Made by a program: the position numbers and the translations under genes. From assembly GCA_002694025.1 (NCBI GenBank), contig NZKX01000027.1, positions 2,708 to 34,440 of the forward strand: 31,733 nucleotides of DNA, read 5' to 3'. The stretch is from Fidelibacterota bacterium. Its GTDB lineage: Bacteria > Marinisomatota > Marinisomatia > Marinisomatales > UBA1611. Position 1 is the first letter of the stretch. Each line of letters starts with the position of its first letter. Shown here one piece after another: positions 1 to 9,232 of this stretch. A model generated the notes under the pieces. That model was not told the origin of the DNA. It ran no database searches and was given only the letters and a program-made list of their open reading frames with translations.

Positions 1-2381
1 ATTTCTGCAACGTGGAGAAGTAAATCAATTTCACTATAAATTAAATCTAATTCCGTTTCAAAACCCCTAAGCTCAAAGTTAGAAGTAAATAATGACTTAG
101 AGATACGAGAATCTACCTCTTTGAATAAGGGGCCATCACCGTAGATAACAAATTTGAGATTTTTGTTTTTCTCTAGTAATTTTTCAGCAATATCAATCCA
201 ATAAAGTGGTCTTTTTTCTGGTACAAACCTGAATACTCCTCCAACAACGAAATTTTTTCTTTTTTCCTTTTGATTATTGAGATCCGGAAGATTTACAATA
301 TTTTGGATATGAGTCATATCTTTTTCGTCTATTCCAGTAAAATTGGAATAACTTTTCTTTCCATATTTGCTATTATGATTGAATTGGATAAATTTACATT
401 TATTTAATGAACTGTAGACCCCTTTTATCCCATTCGTATTCCTTTGATGTGCTTTTGATTTTTGGTTTGGAGGTAGGCTTCTACAACATAAAATCATTTT
501 GCTGATTGGATATACCATTGAGGTAATTCCAGCGAGAAAGTTACATTGATCTTGCCAGGATTGTACTATGCTCGGCTTAAATCGGTGAAATAATGCAATT
601 AAATTGTTAATCCGTCGCTTCATTACTAGGTTTGGCAAGTTATCAATCAGGTGAAATACGCTACCAATTGAGTTATCAATCTTGGAAATGTGTTTGATTG
701 CCTTACCATCATCGAAAGAAAATATTTGAATTCCTTTATCCTCAAGATATTGAATTTTATTTTGATCATTTTTGACCGAATTTTTATCTGCAATCAAAAT
801 AATCACTTCTCTATCAGATGAATTAGATTTGAGCAGAGTAGCCAGATTTGTTAACTGTTTTTCTGAACCTCCGATTCCTAAAGTGTTTGATAAGAAAATG
901 ATTGGTCCCGAATTGTCATAATTTTCGATGAATAAATGCTGTCTAGCATTGCATTTTCTCTGTAATGTGTGACATATAAATTCGATTTTATGCTTCATTC
1001 CATTCGAAATAAGTTGGTCAAATTCGTCTTGATTCATCTCCAAAGTATCGAGCTGGTTCTGCCAGTGTATTTTCACTGAATTTGAGATGGATGATTGTAT
1101 ACCTTTTTCGTAAAGGTCACAGAAATATTTACCCATATCCAATCGACCAAATTTCATACTTATTTTGTAGAGGTTTTTTATATCGTTTTGATCAGTTATG
1201 TGCTCGATTTCTTTTTTTAAGTCTTGGATTACTTTCTCATTCGAGAATTCTAGTGCTAATTCCCAGCATAAATACAGGGATTTTGTATCAGAGCTTGCAT
1301 CTTGCGATAACTTCTTCCAATGTTCCTCATTTGTTTTTTTATGCTGAATTCTTGAAAGTAAGGTTCTTTTCCATGAGATAAGGTCGTATTTATTAAAATC
1401 GAGAGCCATGATGTCAAATTCTTGTGCACGTTGTTCGTCACCCATTTGCCTCAATACATTACTGAATAATTGGTAGATATTTTTTGAATCTCTTGTTGAT
1501 AATTCTTGTAGGCACAAGTCATGAGCGTCATTAAATTGCTTCGTTAGTAGGTATAATTTAATCATATTTTCTATGAGAAGTAAATCTGAACCAGTATCAA
1601 CGAGTTCCGAAGCAGCATCAACATCTTTTGTCTTGACTATGGTTTCAGAATATAAATTAGTCACTCTCGGGCTTTCTGGATGTTTTAACCATAGCAATTT
1701 TGCTTGCTCAAATGCTACATCACTAAGCCCATGTTGAAGGTAAGATTTGATAAAATCAATTTTCATTTCATTGGAGCTAATTTGTTTTTTACTCTCAGTT
1801 AAACGATTTTCATTTGGGTAATTTTTTGACAGACCACGTTTTAACCTTTCAGTAACGGCGTTTTCGCCATTTAATTGGATTAATGACTTGAGTAAATGAT
1901 TGGCCCTCTCATAATCTTTAATTTCATAAGCGACTCTAGCGCCCCATTCCACGATTGATACATTTTGATTGTCCTTTTCTATTAATTGATCAAAAATAGC
2001 CGATGATTCTTCTTTTTTTCCTAGTTTTCCCATGGTTCTGGCCATCAATAAATTCACTTGAGTATCCTCTGAATCCCGAGATGCCGACCTACAGAACTCA
2101 AGACATTGCTTAAAGTTGGATATGTTGTAGGAAATTTTTGCAAGTTCAAATAAAACCTCATTGTCTTCTGGCCAAGAAATTGCTATTTCTTCGATACGCT
2201 TGAATATACTTGGTTTTCGCAATTTGACCATCGCTTTGAGCTGAAAAATTTCTGCTTTTGCGTTTGATGGATATTTTTCGATTAATCTGCTGGTGAGTTC
2301 AAACGCATCTTCAAACTGATTCTGTTGGAATAAATCAGAAGCAACTTTGAGTTGTTTCTGCAGTTTACTCTTCCTTCGCAT
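1..2381 (-). CDS. TPR-repeat / GT4 glycosyltransferase, C-terminus cut by window edge
   Basis: I translated this open frame by hand: 793 codons are present and it runs off the left edge without a stop. It starts at the ATG at 2381 (MRRKSKLQKQ); an in-frame TAG lies upstream with no other start between. Residues ~1-440 are helical TPR-like repeats with recurring A/L/F patterns. From ~residue 490 a GT-B fold of family GT4 begins: a glycine-rich acceptor loop (LGIGGSEKQL), and later GGVFRFVPEKRP followed by FVIYGDGP, both typical of the nucleotide-sugar-binding half. The missing end should hold the E-x7-E motif. It probably transfers a sugar from a nucleotide donor in the cytoplasm, with the TPRs as a protein-docking platform. 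It lies 73 bp downstream of the WecC-like gene on the same strand, so co-transcription is likely. The acceptor and donor cannot be told. Confidence 0.85.
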   Translation of the reverse strand, partial: MRRKSKLQKQLKVASDLFQQNQFEDAFELTSRLIEKYPSNAKAEIFQLKAMVKLRKPSIFKRIEEIAISWPEDNEVLFELAKISYNISNFKQCLEFCRSASRDSEDTQVNLLMARTMGKLGKKEESSAIFDQLIEKDNQNVSIVEWGARVAYEIKDYERANHLLKSLIQLNGENAVTERLKRGLSKNYPNENRLTESKKQISSNEMKIDFIKSYLQHGLSDVAFEQAKLLWLKHPESPRVTNLYSETIVKTKDVDAASELVDTGSDLLLIENMIKLYLLTKQFNDAHDLCLQELSTRDSKNIYQLFSNVLRQMGDEQRAQEFDIMALDFNKYDLISWKRTLLSRIQHKKTNEEHWKKLSQDASSDTKSLYLCWELALEFSNEKVIQDLKKEIEHITDQNDIKNLYKISMKFGRLDMGKYFCDLYEKGIQSSISNSVKIHWQNQLDTLEMNQDEFDQLISNGMKHKIEFICHTLQRKCNARQHLFIENYDNSGPIIFLSNTLGIGGSEKQLTNLATLLKSNSSDREVIILIADKNSVKNDQNKIQYLEDKGIQIFSFDDGKAIKHISKIDNSIGSVFHLIDNLPNLVMKRRINNLIALFHRFKPSIVQSWQDQCNFLAGITSMVYPISKMILCCRSLPPNQKSKAHQRNTNGIKGVYSSLNKCKFIQFNHNSKYGKKSYSNFTGIDEKDMTHIQNIVNLPDLNNQKEKRKNFVVGGVFRFVPEKRPLYWIDIAEKLLEKNKNLKFVIYGDGPLFKEVDSRISKSLFTSNFELRGFETELDLIYSEIDLLLHVAE

Positions 2382-2454
2382 CTTGGGTTCAGCATCCCGT
2401 CCTCTGGTGCACTATATGATAGGAACGCAAGTAATTCTCTTCATGTTCGTATGA

Positions 2455-3804
2455 TTACAATGGCATACCGACGCCGTACACTAGCCATCCTGTTTCCGAT
2501 AATGCTGCAGTGTCTAACACCCTTCTGCCGTCGAAAATCAATGGCTTATTAACAACATTCTTCAATCTACCCCAATCAATGTTGATGCACGACTGATGTG
2601 CTGTAATTAATACAACCATATCTATATCTTTGGCGTCGTATGGAGAATCGACAATATCTACACCTTGGGGGAAATCTGATTTATCTAAATGAGAATCGTA
2701 TACTGTTACTCCTATATCCTTTGAATGGAGCGTTCTCCACAAATCCTCAGCAGGTGTTTCTCTTGGGTCGCCAACCTCAGGCTTGTATGACCAGCCAAGT
2801 AACAATACCCTTCCATTACCAGATAAAACGTCATTTTTGTACAAAATATCATTTATGTTATTTGCTACGTGAATTGGCATCGTTTTATTCACCGCACGTG
2901 CAGCAGTGATTAATTCTGCAGGAACACCCACATCTGCAGCCCTCTGCATCATGTAATATGGGTCAACTGGAATACAATGTCCGCCAACTCCAACACCGGG
3001 AGTATATCGATGAAAATTCCATTTTGTCTCAGCGGCAGATAAAACATCTTCAACATCTACCCCCATCTCAGGGAAAATACGAGCTAATTCATTCACAAGT
3101 GCGATATTGATGTCTCTCTGAACATTTTCAACAACTTTTGCTGCCTCAGCAACCTCAATTCTTCCAACATATCGCACATCTCCTGATGTTAGTTTTTTGT
3201 ATAATTGGACCAAGGAATGACCTATTTTCGGGTTTCGTGCACCAATAACTCGTGCGACTTTTCGAACACCGTTTGAGGGATCTCCAGGGTTGAATCTTTC
3301 GGGACAATACGCAATTTCAATATCAATGCCTTCTTTGAGTCCAAATTTTTCAATAAGTGGTAACCACGTTTGGTTTGTGACTCCGGGATAGACAGTTGAC
3401 TCAAGTACTACAATGGTATTTTCATTTTTCTTTATGGATTTAAAGATAGATTTCCCAGCCTCATAAATAAAAGACAGATCCGGCTTTAGATCTTTGGTAA
3501 CAGGTGTTGGAACAGTAACGATTACTACATCACATTTTGGGACTGCCTTTGACGTTGAAGTAGTAATATTCCATCTTGGGGTGTTAGAGTCAGGAATCAA
3601 TCCATCAATTTCTTTGTCTCCAGTAGGATTGATGCCATTCATGATTTTGTCTACTGACTTCTGGGAAATATCCACTCCCCATACATTGTATCCAGCTTCG
3701 AAAAATCCGATGGCAGTTGGTAAACCTACATAACCTAAACCAATAATACACACTGAAAGGTTTGTATCATTCGCTAATTGGTCAAATTCTTCACTCCATC
3801 CCAT
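2455..3804 (-). CDS. wecC: UDP-N-acetyl-D-mannosaminuronate dehydrogenase (WecC-like nucleotide-sugar dehydrogenase)
   Basis: A 449-residue member of the UDP-glucose/GDP-mannose dehydrogenase family. It carries out two NAD-dependent oxidations of the sugar C6 to a carboxylate. Visible motifs: Rossmann GLGYVGLP at 22-29, the ESTVYPG loop at 135-141, YCPERFNPGD at 167-175, the Lys of EAAKVVEN at ~223, the catalytic Cys277 in GGHCIPVDPYY, and a C-terminal domain beginning GWSYKPEVGDPRE near 337. Length is normal for the family. UDP-ManNAc is the likely substrate because a WecB-type UDP-GlcNAc 2-epimerase lies close by on the opposite strand; together they would give UDP-ManNAcA, an acidic sugar. 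UDP-GlcNAc dehydrogenase (WbpA type) is the alternative. The gene is divergent from the glycosyltransferase starting at 3918. Confidence 0.93.
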   Translation of the reverse strand: MGWSEEFDQLANDTNLSVCIIGLGYVGLPTAIGFFEAGYNVWGVDISQKSVDKIMNGINPTGDKEIDGLIPDSNTPRWNITTSTSKAVPKCDVVIVTVPTPVTKDLKPDLSFIYEAGKSIFKSIKKNENTIVVLESTVYPGVTNQTWLPLIEKFGLKEGIDIEIAYCPERFNPGDPSNGVRKVARVIGARNPKIGHSLVQLYKKLTSGDVRYVGRIEVAEAAKVVENVQRDINIALVNELARIFPEMGVDVEDVLSAAETKWNFHRYTPGVGVGGHCIPVDPYYMMQRAADVGVPAELITAARAVNKTMPIHVANNINDILYKNDVLSGNGRVLLLGWSYKPEVGDPRETPAEDLWRTLHSKDIGVTVYDSHLDKSDFPQGVDIVDSPYDAKDIDMVVLITAHQSCINIDWGRLKNVVNKPLIFDGRRVLDTAALSETGWLVYGVGMPL

Positions 3805-3842
3805 GACTCAGCCAAGATGATATCACATTTGAATTGAGTGGA

Positions 3843-3850
3843 TTTATACT
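3843..3850 (-). promoter_or_regulatory. Candidate TATA box for the wecC-like gene
   Basis: On the minus strand this reads AGTATAAA, about 40 nt before the ATG at 3804. With the usual archaeal spacing of ~25 nt, transcription would start near 3818 and leave a leader of ~14 nt. The intergenic stretch 3805-3917 also has to drive the plus-strand gene at 3918; an AT-rich ACTTATTTT near 3887-3895 could serve for a leaderless transcript there. Position and composition are seen; promoter function is inferred. Confidence 0.4.
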
Positions 3851-3917
3851 TAATGATGTGGATTGTTCTATGGGTATTATTAACTTATTTTCATTGCATT
3901 AATTTGGGCAAGTTTGC

Positions 3918-4970
3918 ATGAACATTTCATGGTTATCAACGAGGAAAATCGATACTGACTTATGTTCTACAACTCAAGTTGAATTGGCGAATGGTTTAGT
4001 AGCTAAAGGACATGTCGTAAATTTCTATTCTCCTGGTTTTGCTTCAGGAGTCGCGTTTAATCATCACAATATAAAGAGAAGCAAAATCATGGGCTTACAG
4101 ACGTATAGTATTTGTTCGAAGTTAAAATCCCTCGTTGATGAAATATCTCAATCTGATATAGTTTTAATCGATTGGCAATTATTTTCCATTCATACAAAGT
4201 TAGCGACAAAAACCATAATCATCGACCGTGGCCCTCCTGCGGATAGAGGACTTCTTGCAAAATTACAATGGCCACAATGGAAAAGAAACTGGAAAAAAGC
4301 AAAAAAAGGAACTGTAGTATCGCTAGAACATAAAAAATTCCTCGTCAATAAATGTAAAATTTCGAGTGATAATATTCATGTAATCCCTGCGGGCGTAAAT
4401 TTAGACCTTTTTTCTAAATCTGAAAAGAAGGGAAAATTAAAGCTTCTATATCATGGTAATTTGGATTTAAACCGCAATATATTGGAATTACCGCAAATTC
4501 TCATCCACCTAGAGAAAGCGGGGGTCGATGTAGAAATGCACCTCATCGGTCATGGAGATGCTTTCAAAGCACTTTCTAAACTTAATTTACCCAATCTAAA
4601 ATTATCTGGTCCAATTAACCAAAGAGAACTTGCTTCAATGATTTCAGAATTTGACATTGGATTTTTACCGATGCCTAACTCTGGAGTATGGAACATTGCA
4701 AGCCCACTGAAGAGGTCCGAGTACTCAGGTAGTGGCATGGTTATCATCGGAATTGATCATGCAGGCCATAGATTTAGTGAGGATTTAGATTGGGTTTTTT
4801 TGTTTGAAGAAAGTAAATTTGTGAGTGAAGCCGTTAATTTTTGCAAAAACATCAAAAGAAAAGAGCTTTCAATCCTCCAAAACAAGTCAAGGACTTACGC
4901 TGAAAGGTATCTCTCATGGCATCAATCTGTTGATACTTTGAACAGACTTATTCATTCTGTGGTTGATTAG
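3918..4970 (+). CDS. GT4-like (GT-B fold) glycosyltransferase
   Basis: 350 residues. The N-terminal half has the GT-B acceptor layout (MNISWLSTRK, then VELANGLVAKGHVVNFYSPG). The C-terminal half begins IPAGVNLDLF, a near-universal GT4 hinge phrase, followed by LLYHGNLDLNRNI, the MHLIGHGD strand, a late GPINQRELASMISEFDIGFLP stretch and PLKRSEYSGSGMVII where the donor-binding Glu normally sits. The second Glu of the E-x7-E motif is not obvious. It should be a cytosolic or membrane-associated sugar transferase. It is the first gene of the rightward glycan block; the next gene follows after 135 bp. Donor and acceptor are unknown. Confidence 0.82.
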   Translation: MNISWLSTRKIDTDLCSTTQVELANGLVAKGHVVNFYSPGFASGVAFNHHNIKRSKIMGLQTYSICSKLKSLVDEISQSDIVLIDWQLFSIHTKLATKTIIIDRGPPADRGLLAKLQWPQWKRNWKKAKKGTVVSLEHKKFLVNKCKISSDNIHVIPAGVNLDLFSKSEKKGKLKLLYHGNLDLNRNILELPQILIHLEKAGVDVEMHLIGHGDAFKALSKLNLPNLKLSGPINQRELASMISEFDIGFLPMPNSGVWNIASPLKRSEYSGSGMVIIGIDHAGHRFSEDLDWVFLFEESKFVSEAVNFCKNIKRKELSILQNKSRTYAERYLSWHQSVDTLNRLIHSVVD

Positions 4971-5030
4971 TGCCAGGGAATCATTTTATCATGAAATTTT
5001 GATAATTATCTCAGGAGACTTAGGAAAAGT

Positions 5031-5096
5031 ATGTATTCAACACCTTTGGAATTAAATGATACGGGATGTTTAAGTTTTGAAGATAGTGAGCATTGA
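5031..5096 (+). CDS. Possible 21-codon leader ORF before wecB
   Basis: An ATG-started ORF encoding MYSTPLELNDTGCLSFEDSEH, preceded by a weak AGGAGA-like element at ~5013. Its TGA overlaps the GAGGTGAT ribosome-binding element of the epimerase gene, which starts 9 nt later. This arrangement would allow translational coupling. It is equally compatible with chance in an AT-rich gap; nothing in the peptide is recognised. Confidence 0.2.
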   Translation: MYSTPLELNDTGCLSFEDSEH

Positions 5097-5105
5097 GGTG
5101 ATAGA

Positions 5106-6200
5106 TTGAATCCGATTATTTTAGTTGTAGGTGCTCGGCCAAATTTTATGAAAATCGCTCCATTACACAAAGAATTTTCTCGTTTGAACATCCCTGTAAT
5201 TTTGCTGCATACTGGACAACATTATGACGAAAAGATGTCGAAGGTATTCTTTGAGGATTTGCAAATACCTGCACCAGACATCTACTTGGGAGTTGGGAGC
5301 GGCACTCACGCAAAACAAACAGCTAAGGTGATGGTTGAATTTGAAAAGGTCTGTACTCAAAATAGTCCTTCGATGGTAATTGTTGCCGGAGATGTCAATT
5401 CAACACTAGCATGTGCTTTAGTTTCAGCAAAATTATTGATTCCTTGTGCCCATCTGGAAGCCGGCCTGAGATCATTTGATCGTAGGATGCCAGAAGAAAT
5501 AAATCGCATTGTCACGGATTCAATTTCAGATATCCTACTTACTCCTTCGCCTGATGCTGATGAAAATTTACGTAATGAAGGGATTCCCGATGACAAGATT
5601 GTTAGGGTAGGGAACATAATGATTGATACATTGCTTGGGAACCTAAAAAGAATAAATCCTTCATTCATTAACGAAAAGTGGGGGCTATCTGCAAAAGAAT
5701 ACGGTGTTGTGACCTTACATCGTCCAAGTAATGTGGATACATTTTCCCATTTAAGTCACATCTGTGAAGAACTTGCGACACTCTCAAACAGCGTCCCTCT
5801 TGTTTTTCCAGTTCATCCAAGAACTCTAAATCGATTGAATGAGTATAAATTATTTGAACAAATTGATAAAAAACCAACAATTCAATTGACAGAACCCCTT
5901 GGTTATCTTGAGTTCTTATCTCTTACTTCGCAATCAGCATTTGTATTAACCGATTCGGGAGGTTTACAAGAAGAGACAACTGCTTTAGGAATTCAATGTT
6001 TTACAGTGAGGGAAAATACGGAGAGACCCATTACAATCACAGAGGGCACAAATACACTTATCGGGAGGGACTTTTCTATTGTCCATGAACGTTTGGCGCA
6101 GATACTTAATGAAGATGATTTGTCATCAAAGATACCCGAATTTTGGGATGGAAAAACTTCTGGTAGAGTAGTTCAAACGGCCCTAAGATATCTCGAATAA
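5106..6200 (+). CDS. wecB: UDP-N-acetylglucosamine 2-epimerase, non-hydrolysing
   Basis: 364 residues, full length for the family. It interconverts UDP-GlcNAc and UDP-ManNAc in the cytosol. Motifs: GARPNFMKIAPL at 9-20, HTGQHYDEKMS at 35-45, GDVNST with Asp96, HLEAGLRSFDRRMPEEINR at 116-134 (Glu118 and Glu131 match the known catalytic acids), TLHRPSNVD with His205, VHPRT at 236-240, and DSGGLQEE at 283-290 for UDP binding. The start is a TTG at 5106, supported by a GAGGTGAT element a few nt upstream and by the invariant N-terminal beta strand beginning at residue 4; no ATG fits better. Product would feed the dehydrogenase at 2455-3804 to give UDP-ManNAcA. Confidence 0.95.
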   Translation: MNPIILVVGARPNFMKIAPLHKEFSRLNIPVILLHTGQHYDEKMSKVFFEDLQIPAPDIYLGVGSGTHAKQTAKVMVEFEKVCTQNSPSMVIVAGDVNSTLACALVSAKLLIPCAHLEAGLRSFDRRMPEEINRIVTDSISDILLTPSPDADENLRNEGIPDDKIVRVGNIMIDTLLGNLKRINPSFINEKWGLSAKEYGVVTLHRPSNVDTFSHLSHICEELATLSNSVPLVFPVHPRTLNRLNEYKLFEQIDKKPTIQLTEPLGYLEFLSLTSQSAFVLTDSGGLQEETTALGIQCFTVRENTERPITITEGTNTLIGRDFSIVHERLAQILNEDDLSSKIPEFWDGKTSGRVVQTALRYLE

Positions 6201-6211
6201 ATGGTGTTTTG

Positions 6212-7588
6212 ATGAGGGTGCTTCATGTTCTCGCAAATGGGCCGCCTGATGTAAATGGATATGCCATAAGGACTCAAATGATTCTCGACCACCAAAATAT
6301 GCAAGGGGAGATAGAAGCCTACGGTCTTACTTCACCATGGTACCCCGAAAAAGATACAATGGTTGAAGAGTTTAATACAGCCCACACTTCATATTTTCGA
6401 ACATTACATCCAATGAGGAAAAGAAATAAAAAATTTAGCCATCGTTTTGTTTCATTCATTCGTCGTCAGAAATCTACAAAAACAAATTCAGCAGGTAATA
6501 GTAAATTAACACAAAAGAAATCGTTTAAGTCCAGATTTAGTCTCCCAGTTCGATATATTTTCCAAAAATCTTTTTTTTTCTGGCTATGGATTGAAGAGAA
6601 AGTGTTGATTCGTGATTTTACAAGAAAAATCGTCGAAGTTTCAAAGACCCATGACATCGACATCATTCATGCACATACGCCTTACAGAGTCGGATTACCA
6701 GCCTTGATTGCTGCGAGAAAGCTAAATGTCCCATTTGTTTATGAAATGAGGGGCGTTTGGGAAGAAACAGCAATTGCAAACGGACGATGGAAACAAAATA
6801 GCATGGCATACAGAAGGTTTAAGCGATACGAAAATAAAGTGATTAAATCATCTGATGCAGTAATTTGTATTTGTGAATCACTTCGTAGAGATGTGATTCA
6901 CCGAGGGCATAACGCTTCGAAAATCTCAATTGTTCCTAATGCAGTCAATGAAAATTGGTTTACTGATGAAAAAAAAACATCAATAGAGATTGAAAATCAA
7001 TTAAAAATTCATAATGATGAAAATGCAATAGTGGTAGGTTATGTTGGCTCCCTCGGAAATTTAGAAGGGGTGGACTTACTATTGGAATCAATTTCAAAAT
7101 TGCAGGAAGAAGGACTAAACATCCGTTTACTTATTTTGACAGCCCATCCGGACAAGCCCAATCTTATCTCAAGAGCAGAGCAGTTGGGAATTAATGAGAT
7201 TTCAATGATTACAGGACCTGTTCCTCATAATGAGGTGCAATCATACTATCATTCTATTGATATTTTTGTTGTGAGTAGACCCGACCTAACTGTAACTAAC
7301 TTAGTCACTCCGTTGAAACCATATGAGGCAATGGCGATGGGAAAAGCAGTCATAATGTCAAGATTATCTGCTCTAGAAGAAATGGCTGTTGATGGAGAAA
7401 CGGCCCTCTATTTTACTCCAAACGACATCGACTCTTTGACAGAACAGATCAAAAAGTGTATACACGATCCTAAGTTACGTGAAAAACTTGGAAAAAACGC
7501 TTATCATTGGGTCAAGGAAAATCGAAATTGGTCTCAAAACATACTTAGGTACAATAAATTGTATGCTAAGTTGCTTGAAGAAGACTAG
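6212..7588 (+). CDS. GT4 glycosyltransferase
   Basis: 458 residues from the ATG at 6212 (a TTG directly in front is possible but unnecessary); it begins 11 bp after wecB with GGTG as a weak ribosome-binding element. N-terminal acceptor domain: MRVLHVLANGPPDVNGYAIRT, the glycine-containing first loop of GT4 enzymes. An inserted basic segment at ~75-110 with an aromatic patch (KSFFFWLWIE) may touch the membrane. Then DIIHAHTPYRVGLPA, CESLRRDVIHRG, VPNAVNENWF and VGYVGSLGNLEGVDLLLE, typical of the family. The donor site is KPYEAMAMGKAVI. Architecture resembles the GT4 enzymes of exosortase-linked EPS loci, but the exact sugar is unknown. A run of nine T at 6571-6579 lies in the coding frame. Confidence 0.9.
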   Translation: MRVLHVLANGPPDVNGYAIRTQMILDHQNMQGEIEAYGLTSPWYPEKDTMVEEFNTAHTSYFRTLHPMRKRNKKFSHRFVSFIRRQKSTKTNSAGNSKLTQKKSFKSRFSLPVRYIFQKSFFFWLWIEEKVLIRDFTRKIVEVSKTHDIDIIHAHTPYRVGLPALIAARKLNVPFVYEMRGVWEETAIANGRWKQNSMAYRRFKRYENKVIKSSDAVICICESLRRDVIHRGHNASKISIVPNAVNENWFTDEKKTSIEIENQLKIHNDENAIVVGYVGSLGNLEGVDLLLESISKLQEEGLNIRLLILTAHPDKPNLISRAEQLGINEISMITGPVPHNEVQSYYHSIDIFVVSRPDLTVTNLVTPLKPYEAMAMGKAVIMSRLSALEEMAVDGETALYFTPNDIDSLTEQIKKCIHDPKLREKLGKNAYHWVKENRNWSQNILRYNKLYAKLLEED

Positions 7589-7659
7589 CCCACCGAATCA
7601 TGGTCGGATGTTTTAATTTGAGGGAATAGTTTGAGAACCTTAAGTCCCAGACGCAGTTT

Positions 7660-8496
7660 ATGGGTTTGCGGCACATTCGAGGTGGCAAGCGGCAAGCACC
7701 CCCTTTTTTTCTCGGCCCTATACTCATAATTCAAGAAATATGGCGAAATAGGAACCTAACCAAGCATCTTGTAAAAAAGGACATAAAATTGGCATACCAT
7801 GGGACATTTCTTGGTTATTTCTGGACGATGCTTGAGCCCCTGTTAATGACGGTAATTCTTTACACATTATTTGTAATCATGCGTGGATCAACAGATGAAT
7901 TTTTGCCATTAAAGGTGATGCTGGGTATTTTATTTTACGCTTGTTTCTCAAAAACAACATCTATGTGTAACAACGTATTACTCCAACAGTCTTCACTCAT
8001 TAACCAAGTTTATTTTCCAAGGGAGATTTTTCACATCAATGTTGTTGCATACCAACTATATCGTTTAGTGATGAGTTTGATAATCATAATTCCAATGATG
8101 GCTTGGTATAATCTTTCACCATCTGTATACCTTTTCTGGTTGTTGCCTTCAGCTTTGGGGGTGGGTATGCTTGGGTTGGGTTTTGGAATGATAACATCCA
8201 TTTTACAGGTAAAAATTCGAGATGTTTCCCAACTTGTGCAGGTTTTGCTTAGAGGCGCTTTTTTTATCTCAGGTGTTTTTTACGGGGCTGAACATGTTCC
8301 TAGTCAGTGGTTGGATGTACATTTACTCAATCCGGTTGCGGTATTCATTGAGTTGTCACGTACGGCAGTACTTGGAGATATGGGAGTACTTGATTTGACA
8401 AATATCGTTTATGCCTTGGGCGTTTCATTTATTGTTATGGTTATTGGCATGTGTATTTTCAAAAAATTTGAAGCAAGAATGGTGAAATATCTATGA
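7660..8496 (+). CDS. wzm: ABC-2 type polysaccharide export permease (Wzm/TagG-like)
   Basis: 278 residues of an integral membrane permease. An amphipathic N-terminal segment (IQEIWRNRNLTKHLVKKDIKLAYHGTFLG) matches the cytosolic coupling region of the Wzm/TagG/KpsM family. About six hydrophobic spans follow at ~53-74, 84-97, 130-149, 157-182, 196-208 and 247-267. LNPVAVFIELSR near 223-234 is the conserved late loop of the ABC2_membrane family. It would form the channel that moves a lipid-linked glycan across the cytoplasmic membrane. It overlaps the ATPase gene by four bases (ATGA), so the two subunits are translationally coupled. An AT-rich TTTTAATTT lies in the 71-bp gap upstream and may be a separate promoter. 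Confidence 0.92.
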   Translation: MGLRHIRGGKRQAPPFFLGPILIIQEIWRNRNLTKHLVKKDIKLAYHGTFLGYFWTMLEPLLMTVILYTLFVIMRGSTDEFLPLKVMLGILFYACFSKTTSMCNNVLLQQSSLINQVYFPREIFHINVVAYQLYRLVMSLIIIIPMMAWYNLSPSVYLFWLLPSALGVGMLGLGFGMITSILQVKIRDVSQLVQVLLRGAFFISGVFYGAEHVPSQWLDVHLLNPVAVFIELSRTAVLGDMGVLDLTNIVYALGVSFIVMVIGMCIFKKFEARMVKYL

Positions 8497-9224
8497 TCAG
8501 TGAAAGTCTTGCAATCTCAGTTAAAGGTGTAGTCCTTGATTACCCTCTCCTTAAATCTGGTAAGAGTTTTGTTAAGGAATCACTTACGAATCGATTTAAA
8601 ATTGAATCGAAAATGTATCGGGCTCTTAATGCCGTGTCAGTCGACATAGGCAAGGGAGAAGTGGTCGGTTTAATCGGTCCAAATGGTGCTGGAAAGAGCA
8701 CATTACTGCGAATAATTGCAGGTATTTTACCCCCTGATGAAGGAGATGTTTGGACGAGAGGTAGAGTAAGCTTGCTTGCTGGAACTGGGGCTGGCATGCA
8801 AGGTAATCTTTCTGGAATTGAAAATATATTTTTGAGTGGGGCCATTTATGGGATGGTAAAATCTGAAATTGAAGAAAAGCGAGATGAAATCATTGAGTTT
8901 GCTGGAATTGGAGATTTTATAAACCAACCAGTTCGGACGTACTCTTCTGGTATGAAAGCCAGACTTGGTTTTTCAATTTCTTCACACATTCAGCCAGAAA
9001 TTTTACTCATTGACGAGGTTTTTACTGTTGGCGATGGTGATTTTGCAAAAAAATCGAAAACAAAAATCAGAGAATTAATCACTGGAGGTGCAACAGTGGT
9101 AATGGTAAGTCACTCAATTTCAGTAATTCGAGAGTTGTGTACAAGTGCATTTTATTTGGAAAATGGAAAAATACTCTCTGATGGTTCCCTAGAGGATGCT
9201 TGTCTAAAGTATGGTGAGATTTAG
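8493..9224 (+). CDS. wzt: ABC transporter ATPase for polysaccharide export (Wzt/TagH-like, short form)
   Basis: 243 residues. Walker A GPNGAGKST at 62-70, ABC signature YSSGMKARLGF at 150-160, Walker B ILLIDEV at 170-176, and H-loop SH at 206-207. The FxVES-like insert before Walker A (KSFVKESLTNRFK) is typical of the Wzt/TagH subgroup. It powers the permease encoded immediately upstream. The protein ends soon after the nucleotide-binding domain, so the C-terminal carbohydrate-binding beta-sandwich that many Wzt proteins carry is absent. Export should therefore follow the short KpsT/TagH plan without that substrate reader, unless the reader is supplied by another protein. Confidence 0.93.
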   Translation: MISESLAISVKGVVLDYPLLKSGKSFVKESLTNRFKIESKMYRALNAVSVDIGKGEVVGLIGPNGAGKSTLLRIIAGILPPDEGDVWTRGRVSLLAGTGAGMQGNLSGIENIFLSGAIYGMVKSEIEEKRDEIIEFAGIGDFINQPVRTYSSGMKARLGFSISSHIQPEILLIDEVFTVGDGDFAKKSKTKIRELITGGATVVMVSHSISVIRELCTSAFYLENGKILSDGSLEDACLKYGEI

Positions 9225-9232
9225 GTGATGAT

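Noticed and set aside
6571..6579. Run of nine T as a possible frameshift or slippage site in the GT4 gene
   Set aside because: The frame continues correctly on both sides (Ser-Phe-Phe-Phe-Trp) and the downstream GT4 motifs are all in the same frame, so no frameshift is needed.
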